In this document: in pieces, positions 1 to 12,970 of the stretch
Layout of the letters: every line of letters begins with the position of its first letter
How positions within the stretch are numbered: the first letter of the stretch is position 1
NCBI RefSeq assembly: GCF_028389875.1
Contig: NC_084670.1
Coordinates: 10,759,383-10,823,382, forward strand
Direction: 5' to 3'
DNA from: Rhea pennata
Lineage: Eukaryota > Chordata > Aves > Rheiformes > Rheidae
DNA length: 64,000 nucleotides
The notes under the pieces: model-generated
Told to the model about the DNA's origin: nothing
Seen by the model: only the letters and a program-made list of their open reading frames with translations
The model's database searches: none
Position numbers and translations under genes: made by a program

Positions 1-1874
1 TGGGATGGAAAATATGCTTGGTTGGTTATGGCGAGTACTCAGCAAAAAACTCTTGCAATTCGCCCCATAATTTGTAAGCTGGTGGTACTGGGGAGTGCAA
101 GGCACCTCCAACCCTCATGCCATCTCTGATAAGGGTCCGCAGTGGGCAACACTGACTGATCCTTTCCCTACCACCTGCCAGAAGTCCCTGCTTTGGGACT
201 TCTAGAGGTGGTATCTGTTACATTTTACTTCCCCTCCACAGGTGTGCCTAATTCCTTTCCAAATCCTCGGTACTTTCAGCGCCTATGCCACGTCCTGGTG
301 ACAGGCTCGCAGTGTCCTTTGGGAGAGGAGGGCCTCGCTGCAGGGAGCTGCTGGTGCCCTAGTTTGGATGGAGGCTGGGAGGGATCCACAGAGAGATTTA
401 ATTCCACATTCCCGTTGATGTGCCTAAACCCCCCTGAAATGGCCAGGGAATGAGGTCCTCTGCATGGGTTCAGAGCTAAAATCCCTTTGCAGATGCCTTG
501 CTACAAACTTGCCCCCAGTGGGGGCATGAAGCCCTACAGGTGCCTTGTCAGCAGTGAGAGAGAAGAGGTTGCATTAGTCTGGACTAAAGCCCACATGTTT
601 GTTCACAATTCCTCTTTATTTCCCCAATTCGGGGACGCAGGAGCTCTGGGGATGCACATCAGCCAAAACGCCAGCTGGTGCCTGCTCGATGGGCAGCACT
701 AAATAATTGTTAATGGGGGGCAAGTGAAGCCCCACCATCAGCATGTCCCAGGGGACTGACAGCTGGGGGGACACAGTTCTTGGGGAGGAGGTGTGTGGGA
801 CAAGAAAGAGATGAACCCCATGGCAGGGAGCATGCTCAGGGTCTTGTGGAAGGCTCAGCTTTGAGAGTAGCAGGGAGCTGCTGCTACAGAGACTTTCTTC
901 ACCCAAGCTGGACAGAAACAGATATAGTCTTAAGAGTGTTAAATATAACACTTAATCAGCAGCTTGCTGGGGCTGTAACGGCTCCTGGCTCTGCTGCTCA
1001 TCTGATTTAGTGCTGCCTTCCCAACAAAAGTAGGCAGCAGAGACATCACCTAAAAATATATGTCTTCCTGCCCTGAGATACCCAAAGGGACCATGTTAGA
1101 CAACCCCAGGTATTTATGGCAGGCCCTCGTATATCTATGCTGCTGCAGTCTCAGCGCCCTTGGGGCGACTCCACACTTAGAAACACCCGTGGTCCCAGAG
1201 AGCTGGGGACCACAACCCTGATTTAGAGTGCTCGAAAACCACGTCGCCAAGGGGTGCTGTGAAGCAGGGCCAAAAGCCACAGAAATGATGTGTCCTCCCA
1301 GGCAGGGAGGGAGGCTGAAGTCACTGCCTGCGGCCTGGGCTCCCTTCCCTGCCCCTGCAATGCTATTTCCAGCTCAGCCATGAAGCTCCCTGATGACCTT
1401 GGGCACCACCACATCAGCTTGCTCTGCACCTTTTGCTTCTGCCCCTGTGCAAGATGGGGTCGGCGGGGTGCCCTTCCCTCGCAAAGGGGCTTCCAAACCC
1501 ATTTGCAACCCCAGGACATCCCAGGACTGAACAAGAACAGAGACAGACCTCAAGTTTTCCTAATTTATCTCACTTTGTAAGAAGCCCTTTCCCAGGCTAA
1601 ATACACCCACTTTCTAGACTGCAAGCAAAACATTCACCACGCTCAAGGCTAGACTCCTTCCCTGCACCCGGGCTGGAGATACCAGTGTGAGTTTCTGCCA
1701 CATATGGACAGAAATGAGAGGGCCTTTCCCAAACTCCAGATGCATCCCTCAGCACCACCGGCTGCCTCCAGCTTGTCCTATTTAGCACACTGAGCCCATC
1801 TTCACGCCGTTTATATACCAAAAATGAGGCAGTCCTCGGAGGAGAGCGGCCGAGATTGTGTTTGTTAACGTTGG

Positions 1875-2215
1875 CAAGCAGCAGCCTTTAAAGAGGTTTC
1901 ATTTGAATGAGTTTGCATAAACTGATTTCGGGGACAGGACAGAGGGACCAAGGGACAGTAAATAAGAAGCTGGTCTATTAGCTCCTTTAGCACAATGGCT
2001 GAATTTATATACTCAGCAGCAGCACAAACCTCCGTTATCAGCATTTCGGAGCTAATCATATTTAGAAGGATACAGAGACAGATGGAAATAAGATGCCAAA
2101 GGGCTGGAGCCTGTTTCAGTGAGATTAAAGTGTGAATAGTTAATCACTACTTTAAACATTCGCTCAAAGACAGCAAAGATGATTTTGACTTCTCAATAAC
2201 AGCTTGTAAGACATG
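1875..2215. promoter_or_regulatory. Candidate conserved non-coding element
   Basis: This AT-rich island of about 340 bp lies in GC-richer DNA. It carries ATTTGAATGAG, TTTGCATAAA (octamer-like), AGCTAATCATATTTAG and GAGATTAAAGTG, with TAAT/ATTA cores typical of homeodomain and POU sites. Open frames across it show no protein family. The composition resembles developmental enhancers, but conservation could not be tested. Confidence 0.35.
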
Positions 2216-2651
2216 GCTGGGAGAGTCGAAACACCACCCAGCCTCATGTGCTCACCAGGCCTACAAGAAGCGAGTTTTAGGATCAGTTTGGGATTGTGGG
2301 TGGGCTCTCTGGGTGTTGCTTTGCTCTTTTGATGGGCCCAACCATGCCTTCACCCTGTGAAATTCAAAAGAACACTTGAGACACTGGCAATGCTCTCCCA
2401 GCAGTTTCTTAAAAATTCAATTATAACTTCCCCAGGTATCCCCGAAGTCCAGGCAGCCCAGCAATGGAGAGACTAATGATGCTGTGATGTCCAGCAGGGT
2501 GGGGAGGAGCAGGAAATGGGAGGCTGAAGAGAAGAGAAGAAGATGTATCCTCGGATAGGCAAGCTGCCTGGGAGAAGGCAGAGTTGCCCTCCAGCCAGGG
2601 AAGGGTGGCAGTTTTGTCACCCATCTCCTGTCCAAGCAGCCTGGATACAGG

Positions 2652-2684
<33 letters not shown>
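2652..2684 (+). repeat. Poly(A) tract of about 33 bp
   Basis: This is an uninterrupted run of A. No LINE or SINE body or target-site duplication was recognised beside it, so it is called a simple repeat rather than a retroposon tail. Confidence 0.9.
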
Positions 2685-2686
<2 letters not shown>

Positions 2687-3149
2687 CTCTGAAAGAGCCA
2701 ATGCTTACTTCTTCCTCAAGAGACCCAACCAAGAAATGCCCAAAACACTTTTATTTCTCTCTGATCTCTCCCTGCTTGCTCTGAGCCACGTGCCAGCCTC
2801 GGTCACAAGCTGCGGTGCCGCTCGGCCAGGCCCAGGAAGCTGGTGACTCCTGGCACTGGGCTGCCTGAGCTGGGATTTAGTCCTTTTCTTAGCAGCCAGG
2901 TAACCTGCCAGAGAGGATAAGCACCAGGCAAAATCAGAAGGCGCCTGCAGGCTGTAGGGACAGCAGTGGCCAACGCGCTCCATGAGCAAAGGTTTGGGGC
3001 GAGAGGGCTGTACGGAAACAGGGTGGCTGAACCCCGCTCTGGCCAGGGCTTCCCAAAATAATTGGGTGGACCTGCCCAGCTCCGGGATGGAGGCGAACTC
3101 CCGAGACAGGAGGAAGCCTTCTGCGTGAGCGTGTTTGGCGGCTGGCTCA

Positions 3150-3330
3150 GACCCGGCTGCCAGTTAAGACAAATCAGGTCGTAACATTTAGAAAGCAGCT
3201 TAACTCCGGAGCACTGGCGAGCTGCTGGCAGGCAACGCTGCAGCTAAGTGCCGGCTTTGCAAATTACAAGCCTGTCGCCAATATATGAAGAACCTAATTA
3301 CTGCAATCCTGGGGAATAAGCCCTCCTCCC
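3150..3330. promoter_or_regulatory. Candidate conserved non-coding element
   Basis: The block contains AGACAAATCAGG, CATTTAGAAAGCAGC, GCAAATTACAAG and CCTAATTACTGC within GC-rich DNA. It has homeodomain-type AATTA cores and no coding signal. The regulatory role is inferred from composition only. Confidence 0.3.
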
Positions 3331-6198
3331 TTCTCCAGCCCCAGCAGTTCAGTGCAAATCGCCTTTATTTAAACACAAAAAAAGAGAGAAAAAAAGGGGA
3401 GGGAAAAAAAGTTTAACTTGAAACAAAGCAGTTGCTATGGAGACTGTGGTGTGCATGTGATCCCTGATGGAAGGCGACCTGCTATCTGCAAGCAAACCGC
3501 ACAGAAAAGATCTATTAGTTTGCGTGGGAGCAGCTGCTCTGCGGGGGGGAGGCCGGTGGGCTTGCTGGAGGAGTGACGAGGGGAGACCTTTGCTGGCATC
3601 ACCCAGTCCGGCCAAGGCCGTTTCCGTGTCGCAAATCCCTGGAGGAGACCTTAACCAAACTTTGGGAAGGGGCAGACGCCCGGCTGCAGGGGAGGCTCGC
3701 GGCCACCGGTGGGGTGATGCTGCTTGATGCCTTTGGGGCTGGTGGAAACCCTAAGGCGTTCTCGGAGCAGGTCTCTCTTCTCTTTGCCCTTTTGACCCAT
3801 CAGCCCTCTTTTTATTTTTCTGCCTTGTCGCCATCCACCATGTTTCAGGCTCCTTTTAGGAAACCATCTCCTTGAACAAAGAAACTGCGTGTGAATGTAG
3901 CATTGCTGAAAATAGCTCCTGGGTGATCCTGCAGGGAATCGGGATCTGCTTTTAATTGCTCCCCCGTAGAACCACAGGGCCCTTAGGATAACTCAGCCCT
4001 CGGCTCTCTTAGGAGGCAGAGACTGCAGATTGCGTCGGGCCCATCAGAGGGGACTTCTCTCTCCTTTTCTGGGCCTGTTTTGGGAATGATCCATTTGACT
4101 TCCATAGCTATAGGAAAAGAAGAGACAGTACCAAGTTCGCATCTGTTTCCCCACCTCTCCAAGGGGTGAATTACACTTTGACCCCATCAACTGCAGCACT
4201 GTAGTCAGACCAGTAGTTGGGATCACACTTTGGTGCCAGCCTACTTCTGACCCTGACCCTCTCTGCCTCAGTTTCCCTCTTGCTCAAGAATAACGCACAG
4301 GGGTGCTTAGCGACTCCTTGGCTGCTGTTTCATGGGTGTCAATGTCTAGCAGAGGACTCAGCAGCAGCTGCCACAGGATGACCGTGCCCCACCTCAGCCC
4401 TGGCATCACAGTGGCTGGTCCTACCAGGCTGCAGTCCTTGGCCCAACATACGGCCCCAGAGGTCTGGCCCTGGGAAAAGCAGGCAGATGTGACCCCATGC
4501 TCAGAGAGCTGCTTTTCAGGCCAAACCTTTGCTGTGCAAAGCCCAGGCAGCAGGCTGGCTCCCTGCTCACAGCACGGCCGGGCACTGACCAAGGCTAGCG
4601 AAGGGTGGCTCGGGACAGGGCTGTAGCTGTGCCTCCCACAGCAGCATTTGGGTTCCTATCTCGGCTCACATACTATTGCAATGTGCTGTGCGTGGTCCCT
4701 GGGATGAGGACTTTCTACCTCGGTGGAAGCGCTGGGCTTGCTTGAGCTGACTCTCAGTGAAACACTTCACTCTCCAGCCGGCTTTGCGCTGCCTCTGCGG
4801 CTAATGCCTGAGGCTGCAGCACGCTGAGAGCAACTTGCCATGCACAGAAGCATCTTCGCCTGCCGCATCCCACATCTGAGACATCACCTCTTGGAGACCT
4901 GCTCTCCAGAGCAGCAATGGTGCCAGACAAACAGGACTTGGACCAAATGCGGGTTTGGTCCAGTGAGTTGGTTGTTCGTTGCAGAGAAGAAGCCGCTTGA
5001 CGAGAGCACGGTGACTGAATGCCTCTTCCGCAGCCCCCCTTCGCCATCAGTCCCATTATGCCGGTGACAGCTCTGCAGAGAGGTTGTCTCCTTACCTGCC
5101 AATCTGCAAAGCAGTGGGCTCCTTCTTCCTAGGGTTGCTCAGGCTCTTCTGCAAAACTCAGCCAGCATAGCTAATTTAAGAAATTTGTGCAAAACAGGAG
5201 AGGAAGAACAGGCTTCAGCAGCAAGTTATTTAGAAAGATGTGAATTTGGGGGAAAAAAGGAACTTTTTGCTCACAAATTACCACTGACAGAGGCAGAGAT
5301 TTCCTAGCAGATCAACCAGGGAGATTGCTGCTTATTCAGCTAATGAATAACCAGAGTCTTTCCTGCAAATGATACAGAAATGATGTGGTGCTTGTCTCCA
5401 GCTGTGATTGCTGCCTTGTGTCAGGCAGATGAGGGATACCCATGAACTCAGGTGTGCTGGAGATGCATTGGCCTGAGCTGGTCCTATCCTGGGGGAGAGA
5501 ACAAAGTGATCAGTGGCTCAGGATCTGTTTCAGATGAAGAAATGCTTCTGCTTCTGGAAAAAGGGCTTTTTTAGCAGGTGTTTTCACACCCAATTCCATT
5601 TAAAGCAGATGAAATGAGAACACAAGTTTGAACGTTCATCTAACATTTTTCCTCTTCCGTTGTTTGTTTCCATCTCTGCTGGGGGTGTGAACATCTCACT
5701 CTTTCAGTTACAGCTAAATTTCAAAACTTTCTCCCACTTTTCTCCACTCTTCTGACTGCCAAGACTCATCCACCATAAGTAGGGAAACACCTGAATTATT
5801 GAGGTCTCAGCAAGACCTATTTTCTTGGTGTCTGTGCTCTTCCTGTCATGTAGGACAATATCCATGTCAAGGTGCTAAAGTCACAGCAGAAGTGCCTTTA
5901 ACAAGTTTGGATTCAAAGAAGGTATGACATTTTATTTTTGCTGCAGTATTTCTGGATATCTAGGTGTCAGCTGGCTGCATGGGGATGGGGGGACAGGTCT
6001 GTATCACCTCATGCTACAGAGCGGCTGGAGCAGGAGCTATTTTTCAGCCTTCGGCTACCAGAGGGCTGAACTGGCACCTGTGTTGCTCCAGGGTCACCTT
6101 TCCCAGGACTCTGGAGGAGAGACTGCAGAAGCAGTGGGGTAAGAGGGCAGTTTTCATCCATCATCAGGGCCACAGTCCAGACCTGCAGATTCAACTGT

Positions 6199-6264
6199 GG
6201 TTTTTTTTGTTTTTTTTTTTTGTTGTTGTTTTTTTTTTTTTTTTTTTGTTTTTTTTTTTTTTTT
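6199..6264 (+). repeat. T-rich low-complexity tract
   Basis: This is about 65 bp of T runs broken by single G and GTTGTT units. It is a simple repeat likely to be length-polymorphic. The long Phe-rich open frame through it is an artefact of the repeat. Confidence 0.9.
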
Positions 6265-8329
6265 GAGTCAACCCTGGCTGGAAACTAAGGCATGAAGCTC
6301 CCAGCTTTACTGGAATAGAAATAAGGAGCAAGAGGTGAAGGGGAGAGTGGAGGGGACATTACACTCACCACTGGTGGTGAGCTGCCAACTGTTCATAAGC
6401 CAAGTCCTGGAGTCCTGCGTTTTCACCCCACTACAAAAGGGTCAGTAGGTGTTACCAGCTGGGGAGTTTAGATGAACTTGGTGCAGGGCTAAAACATGCT
6501 GCAAGAGCCAGGCAGCCCAGAATGGAGATTGCTGCTCCCTCCCTAACACTGCTCAACACATCCCAAAGGCCTTGCTGTTTGGGGAGGCTGTGGAAGACTC
6601 AGGCAGAGCCAGGGAGGTGCAGAGGCACCAAGTGCCACTTAGCAATTCCTCCACTCTCAATTTCCCGTCTGCCCTGTCTCCTCTTCCCGGCTGTTCCTGA
6701 TCAGTCACTCTATATGGACCTCACCCCATCGCAGCACCTTCTGCCTCACCTTTAGCCCTGCAGGACGGGGACTGGCGCGCTGACCCGCAGCAGAGCCGGT
6801 GAAGAGCGGAGCTGCACAGCTGAGCTGGGATGCTGCGGGGGCTTGGCAGCCCAGGACACACTGCTCAGCCCCAGCCTGGCTCTGAGACCTGGAGGACGGC
6901 ATTTTGTCTATCTGTTTAATCTGAGGCCTCCACAAAGGAAGCTTTGTCACCGCCAGCATGCCCTGATTTTGCAGCACATGCCAAGACCTCCTTTCTGGAG
7001 GTGGGTAAGGGGAGGCAAATGCTCTCACCTACCTTCACATGCAGCCTTTCCAGCCCTGGGGATGCTGCTGCGGTCAGCACTGTGGTACCGGCTGCGCTGT
7101 CTCAGGACTGGAACTGCGGATCCCTGCTCGTTGGAGCTGGACCTTGGGTGCCTGGGTCCCTTGGGTGCCTCAGCGTTGTTGGGTGCCCCAGGTCTGCTGG
7201 GTGCCCCAGGGCCATTGCAGGTTCAGTCACTTTCCTCACTAGATCTCTGCTGCTGAAAGCCGTCAGCTGTAACGGGGCGACACTGCTCTGGTGAGCGTGC
7301 TGGGTTTGCAGGTCTGCTAGGGGCAATTAGAAAGCAGGGGAAAATCTAGTGGCCAGAGCTGCCAGCTGGGCAGGGAGATGTGATGGATTCACTCTCGGCC
7401 AAATCGGAAATAGATGAGTCCAGCTCACAGCATTTATCCGCTGTCTCCTCTCAGCTCCCATAGGGAGGAGAACCGGGGAGAAGTCCCAGGTGTTGGGACA
7501 GGACTCCGTGTGTGAGTAGCAGTGTGCGTGCATTGGGGGTAGGTGTTCCTCTGCAGGTGTTTCAGCCTCACTTTGTTTCATTTGCTTTCCGACTGGAGCA
7601 TGCATGAACATGAACGTCAGCTTTGCTCTGCAACAGGATCTGATTTTGCTGTGGGTGGCAGTTGTGTCTATTTGATGTTGCTCATATGAACCCCCTGCCA
7701 GATTTAAGGGATGGAAAGAAAAATACCTGTAGTGATAGCAAGAGATTTAGCTACCTTCAGCCAGTTACCACTGTCCCCCAGCTCCCAGCCCTCACCACCC
7801 TCTGATTTCCAAACTGTGATGGGTTTGCTCCCAGAGGCTCCTAACCTGTGCTTGTGCATCAAGTGAGGTAGCTCAACCAAGCCCATGAGATCAAAGACCC
7901 TATGGTCCTTCCACATCGGAGCATGGTCTGATCACACCAGGACACTGCCCTCCCTGGCTGGGACTGGAGACATGAAGGGCTTCTCTGTCCTCCTTCCTTG
8001 GGTTTCCCCCGGCAGCCTCCACGTGCTGGGACGAGGCGGTGAGATTCAGCCCTCCTGCCCCGTCCGGCGGTCGAGGCTCGAGGGAGGAGCTGCCTGGGGC
8101 ATCAATTCCCGGCTAAACCCTGGATTACCGCTCGCCGCCGGCTGGGCTTTGGCGGGCTGCAGCCCTAAAACGGCTGCACGAGCTGCAGCTGGGAGAGAGC
8201 GGGACAGCGGATATTTGCAGGAGGACGAGGACACTGACATTTTTATGATCATTTCTATGTGGCCTTGCCTCAGGAAATCCTTCACCGGCTCCGCACGGGG
8301 GCCACACTCGCTCTCCTCCCCCCTTTTCC

Positions 8330-8560
8330 GCACATGGCAACATGCTGAAGTTACAGGCCATAAATGGCCACAAATAACGTGTAATTGTGTAATTACTTCA
8401 CTCCTTACTTACACAGTCAAATCATAAAGGCATCGCAGTAAATACCCTCTAATGACAGCCTAATTACATCTTCCTGCAGATTACTGGGTAATTAGATCCA
8501 GCAGGCTCCAGAAATAATTCCCAGGGAAGCAGCGGTTCGGATTAGAGCGTACAGTCCTGC
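8330..8560. promoter_or_regulatory. Candidate enhancer: CArG box plus clustered homeodomain sites
   Basis: A perfect CC(A/T)6GG serum response factor motif, CCATAAATGG, lies at 8358-8367. It sits inside a GGCCAT/ATGGCC inverted repeat. At 8381-8396 GTAATT-GTGT-AATTAC is a perfect inverted repeat of homeodomain cores. Further TAAT/ATTA cores follow (CTAATGAC, CCTAATTACATC, GGGTAATTAGATC) within 130 bp. No coding signal is present. The motifs are seen directly; enhancer function is inference. Confidence 0.45.
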
Positions 8561-9053
8561 CCGCACTTACCCAGGAATTAGACTGCAGCAGTCTTAGGCA
8601 AGCCTGCCTTCTCCCGCGGCCACCCAAGCCGGACACGGCCCCTCCAGCGAGGAAGCATCGCAGCCCTTGCAAACAGGGCCGCTTTTCCCGAGGAAGCGGC
8701 TCGGCCTGACTCTTTAGCCAAGCTCCCAGGCTCTTCCCTAAAATTTCCAGCCTCGGCGGTTCTTCCCTTATCGCCACGTTGCCCCATCCAGCTCTTGCTT
8801 CTTTTGCTGCTTACGCAAAACTGACACCCCCAAGGATTTGCCCGCTCCCCACTGGGTCACCAAATACCACCTCACGCCGCTCGTGGGCACGCACAGACGT
8901 GGCCTTTGCTTCCCTCTGCCTTCCCACCCTCTGCACGCAGCAACTCCCAGCCGAGGGCTCCCGGCAGGCTTGGGGACCTGTCACCCGTCTTTCTGCAGCC
9001 TAAGCCTATTCCTCCTGCTGGACCAGCCCGTGCTCCCACCGGAGTTTTACAGC

Positions 9054-9061
9054 TGACGTCA
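9054..9061. promoter_or_regulatory. Consensus CRE palindrome TGACGTCA
   Basis: A perfect 8-bp CREB/ATF site lies in a CpG-containing block (about 9000-9200) that also contains AATAGTATTTG and CAATCTTATTAC. Whether it is used is unknown. Confidence 0.35.
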
Positions 9062-10949
9062 AGGAGCGCAAGCCGAGACCTTTAATAGTATTTGTAGGAG
9101 GCAATCTTATTACTGCCTTCCGCTTCCTCACCGCAACGGCTGCAACGAGACTAGCAGGTCTCAAGGGTATGGGTCCGGCCAACGTGACTCTCCGCCTGGG
9201 GCAACCATGAAGGCAGTTTAGGTCCAAGTCCAATAAATCCAAGCAAAACGGAGTGCATAAAGGAGAAAAAACATAAATGAGCCTTTTAGGTTTGGCTGAC
9301 ATCCCCTTTGGGGGAAACGCTTGTGACTGGGATCCCAGGTTTTGGCCAGGGAATGAATAATTCAAATGAAAACTAAACGCCCCATAGCCCCAGGGCCCCC
9401 TCTGCCTGGGCTCTGGGCGCAGAGGGGCCCAACCACGACTGCTGCGAGCGTGGTCCCGCTGGCAGCCTCGCAGGTGCCTCTCTCCCCGCCGCTCCCATCG
9501 CAACGAGCAGCCAGGCTGAGAACAGCCCACGTCCACCAGCGCCCAGACAGCTTCCCCGCGGCTGTTGCTGAGTGCTGCAGAGGCGAACACAGAAGAGAAA
9601 ATAAGGAAAAATAGAGAAAATATTTTCTTTCTTGCATTGCTCCTTCCCTGGGGTGGGGAAGAGCTGCAGCGCGGTGCTGAGAGCAGAGGAAGGTCTCTGA
9701 GAGGTGCGACAAGGCTGGAGCCGGGCTCGCGGGGCGTCGAGCCACCTCCACTAGCCCCAGCGTGAGTTTGCCAGGTGTCGCTGGGCAGCACATTTCCATC
9801 AGCACCCCAAGGCCATGTTTCCTATCTCGCCAAACCAGGCCCTGCGGCACAAGTCACAAGTCTCTGTCTTCCAGGACAAGATTCTCGCCGGGTGAAAATC
9901 CAGGCGCTCCTTGCACGCCAGGGGGTTAAATCAGGCTAGTCTCGTGGGGTTTGCCCAGGGGGAGACCAGGATTTCTGGTGAAATCATTTTCGCATTTTAT
10001 CTCCATGGTGGTTGCAGAATCCTGGGGTTAAAACCAGCAAAGGGCAAACCAGTCTCTGCACCGCGGTCTCGAAGGCCTTCCCTGAGCAGTTGAGAGCTGC
10101 CACACAGTGGCTCATGGCTGCAGCCAGCCGGGCCAGCGTCAAGTCTTCAGGGAGGCCCTGCGTCGTACAGGGCCTAGGGTAAGGCAAGGGGTGCACCGGG
10201 CTGGAAACAGCTCCAATTGCCCTAGCTACTGCATTAAGGCATGTGCTGAAAGGGCTGGTGGCACCAGCAACCCTCATCGCCCTCCTTCCAAGCCCCCATG
10301 GTGGGACTAAGCTTCTGCCTTGGCTCAGCAGCAGGAACGTCACCACAAAAAAACACACACCTTGCTCTAGGGCATGGCTTAGCCAAGTGGTTTGAGGCTG
10401 GAAAAGTCAAACATTGTGCTGCAAAGATGATAAAACTTTTGGATTTCCTTCAAAATTGCTGGAGAGGGGTAGGGAGGGGTGAAGCCCCATTTCTGTCATT
10501 TCTAAAAAGCACCAAAATTCAACACATGGTGTTTTGCTGTAGGTCCAAGCCTGCACTGAGCACACAGAGGACCTCAGGTCTTTCCCATTTCTTCTCTCAC
10601 ACCTGCACCAACATCTGAGCCCTACTTGTGCCCTATGAAACGAGATCTTCTGCTCTGCTCATCGCTGAGATCGCAGCTGGATTTTTCATGAGCCACCTCT
10701 TGCTGCTTAGCAATCAATCCCTGATCTGTGCCCATGCTGGGGCCTGAGACAACCACCAAAAGGCTAATCTCCAGGGAGCCCCACACCTCGCTGCGCTCGG
10801 GATGGCATGCTGGGATTTGCAATCACTTGGCCTCAGTTTTGCTGGAGAACCTTTTTCTGTAGCCCATGAAAAAGGCAAGCTCTCGTTTTGATTGCCTTTC
10901 TCCGTCCCCGTGCTCCATCAGCCAGGCTGCCTCCTCCCAGGGAAGAATT

Positions 10950-11280
10950 GCAATTGAAATCTTCTGCAGGAACATAAAAGACTCTGAAATAGCCCATGCC
11001 ACAAAGGAGAGAAACATTATTTCTCAGGAGTGATCCGTCAGCGAAGAAGTGAAGTCCCTCAGAAGCAAATAAAACAGGCCGGTCCCTTTGTCTGCCTCAC
11101 GATAACCATCTCCGTTTTATTTCATTAGCAAGTATGTCTCTTATCTGCTGTTCCCTTCCATTTTCATAATTGGCAAGATAGCAGGGTCCCGGGCTCTGGT
11201 AGAGTTCCTCCCTGGTCAATTGGATTCAGAAATAGGTTGGATCGGGTTTAATGAAAGCTAATTATAAATCTTGCATGGGC
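10950..11280. promoter_or_regulatory. Candidate conserved non-coding element
   Basis: The block includes TTTATTTCATTAGCAAG, TCTTATCTGCTG (a GATA core on the minus strand), TTTTCATAATTGGC, GTCAATTGGATTC and AAAGCTAATTATAAATC. It is much more AT-rich and richer in transcription-factor cores than its flanks, and no exon is recognisable. The regulatory call is inference. Confidence 0.4.
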
Positions 11281-12739
11281 TTTGCTGGGCCCACAGCTCT
11301 GCTGACTGCAGGCACGGAGGAGAGCAGAAGTCTGGTGCTGGGTCAGTGCTAAGACACCATCCAGCTGATGTCTACACAGAGATTTGGGACCGATCCCGCC
11401 TTCTGGGGATGGGAAGACCACCAAGCACCCCTGGGAGCTGAAGGATGGGCTGGCAAACCCACACAGTGCCCTGGCTCGCTGCAGGCTGGCATCAGCATGG
11501 GGATCTCCATGCTGCTCTACTTGCCTCCAGTTCCTCCTCTCCAACCATCTTGCTGCCAGGGAAGTGGCACCCTCCACTGGCACCCTCCAGTCCAACTTCA
11601 GTGCATGTTCCTCGGGAAGGAGAGTGCCCATTGGGCCCTGTCCTGGGAGAGCCTGGTGCATCTGCCCTCCCTTCGCAGGACTCAGACCCCGGCATTGCTG
11701 TGAAGCACATGGCAGAGGCCACCGAAATGGTGGCTGGGCTCAGCCTGGTGCTTGCAGTGCACTTCTTCCAGCCCAGCCCGGCGAGCCTGAGCACGCAGAG
11801 GCAGAGGGAGTATTTCCCTGGTGTGCACATGCAGGCATATTCCAGGGTGTTTGGATTGCAGAGGGAAACAGTGTTTGCAAGCCTTGCACACCGTCCCAGT
11901 GGGTGTCTGTCCGGGAGCACCTGTGCTGACTGCAGTGTGATCACAGCCAGAAGGCTTTGTGCCAGCAAGAGCCTGTGTATCCCTGCTTCAGACCTATTAC
12001 AGAGGCTGACTGGTGTCTCCCAGGAAACTTTGCCCAGTTTCTCTTTACGTGCAGTGCACAGATCCTGCAACCCAGCTAATCTGTCACCCCAACAACAGCA
12101 GCACTTCCAGCCCTGCCTGCACCGTGTCCAGGCCTGGCACTGGGGAGCAGAAAACTGGTCCAGGAGGGAGTCCCAGTCCCCCTTCAATCCCTGCCCTTTT
12201 CCCTCAGCTGGTGCCTGCCCCTGCTCCATTTTCCCCTACCTATTCCAACAACACTCTCCACCACCTGAAAGCCCCTGAGCATCACTTTGGAGATGCCAAG
12301 CAGTGGTCCCTGAACCACAGGCGGGCTGCTCACCCCTTGCCACCTGCCCCCCCCATCACCCGCCTAGTTCCTGTCCAGCCCCAAGGCCTCCTCTCTCCTC
12401 ACCCCAGCTCTCTACCGCTTTGCTTTTCTCACTGCTAGCGCCTTCCACCACTGCTGTGCACAGGCTCTTACAGCTTGCATAGTCCTCAACAGTCAAATTT
12501 AAACCCCAGAAACAATAAATAATTTGGAAGCGGCAGCATTTTTCCACTGAGCCACATGCTGCAGGGCACGTCCCGGTCACACCACCATCCAGCAGCGATC
12601 CTTGCCTGTCTGGGTGGTGAGTTGTCCCCAGGGCTGTCAGAGGGGCCAGACTAGCTCAAGGCTGTGCCCTATTTTTTGGGGTGGCCTGCCAGAAATACGG
12701 CCCGCAAGCAACTCCTCCCGGCCACAGAGGGTTTCAAGG

Positions 12740-12970
12740 CCTGGCACATCATGATACACTCTCATGGCCAATTAACCAAGACCCTGGCCACTGCTCCTGG
12801 CCACTGGCTTGGATCACGCTTACTTATTTCAGCAGCGGCCACATTTGAATTTGACATGGTGACTTTGTCAGGATCTCAATTTCCAACAGCAGAAAGCACA
12901 AAATACATTGCTTTCCTGTGCCGGAGAGCCCAGATGCACCGCTTCGCAGACACTTAATTTTAATTTTCTG
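12740..12970. promoter_or_regulatory. Candidate conserved non-coding element near the 13.3 kb exon
   Basis: The block includes CATGATACACTC, GGCCAATTAACC, CTTACTTATTTCAGC, CATTTGAATTTGAC and CACTTAATTTTAATTTTC. A plus-strand open frame crosses most of it (12664-12957) but has no recognised domain or splice context, so a regulatory element is the more likely reading. Confidence 0.3.

Noticed and set aside
2652-2684. Poly(A) as the tail of a retroposon or processed pseudogene
   Set aside because: The upstream sequence shows no recognisable gene or element and no flanking duplication.
11445-12278. Plus-strand open frame of 277 aa
   Set aside because: There is a competing 245-aa frame on the opposite strand, the residue use looks random, and no family or exon boundary is recognisable.
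12664-12957. Possible coding exon of the unknown gene
   Set aside because: The frame shows no codon bias or consistent acceptor and donor, and the block looks more like a regulatory element.
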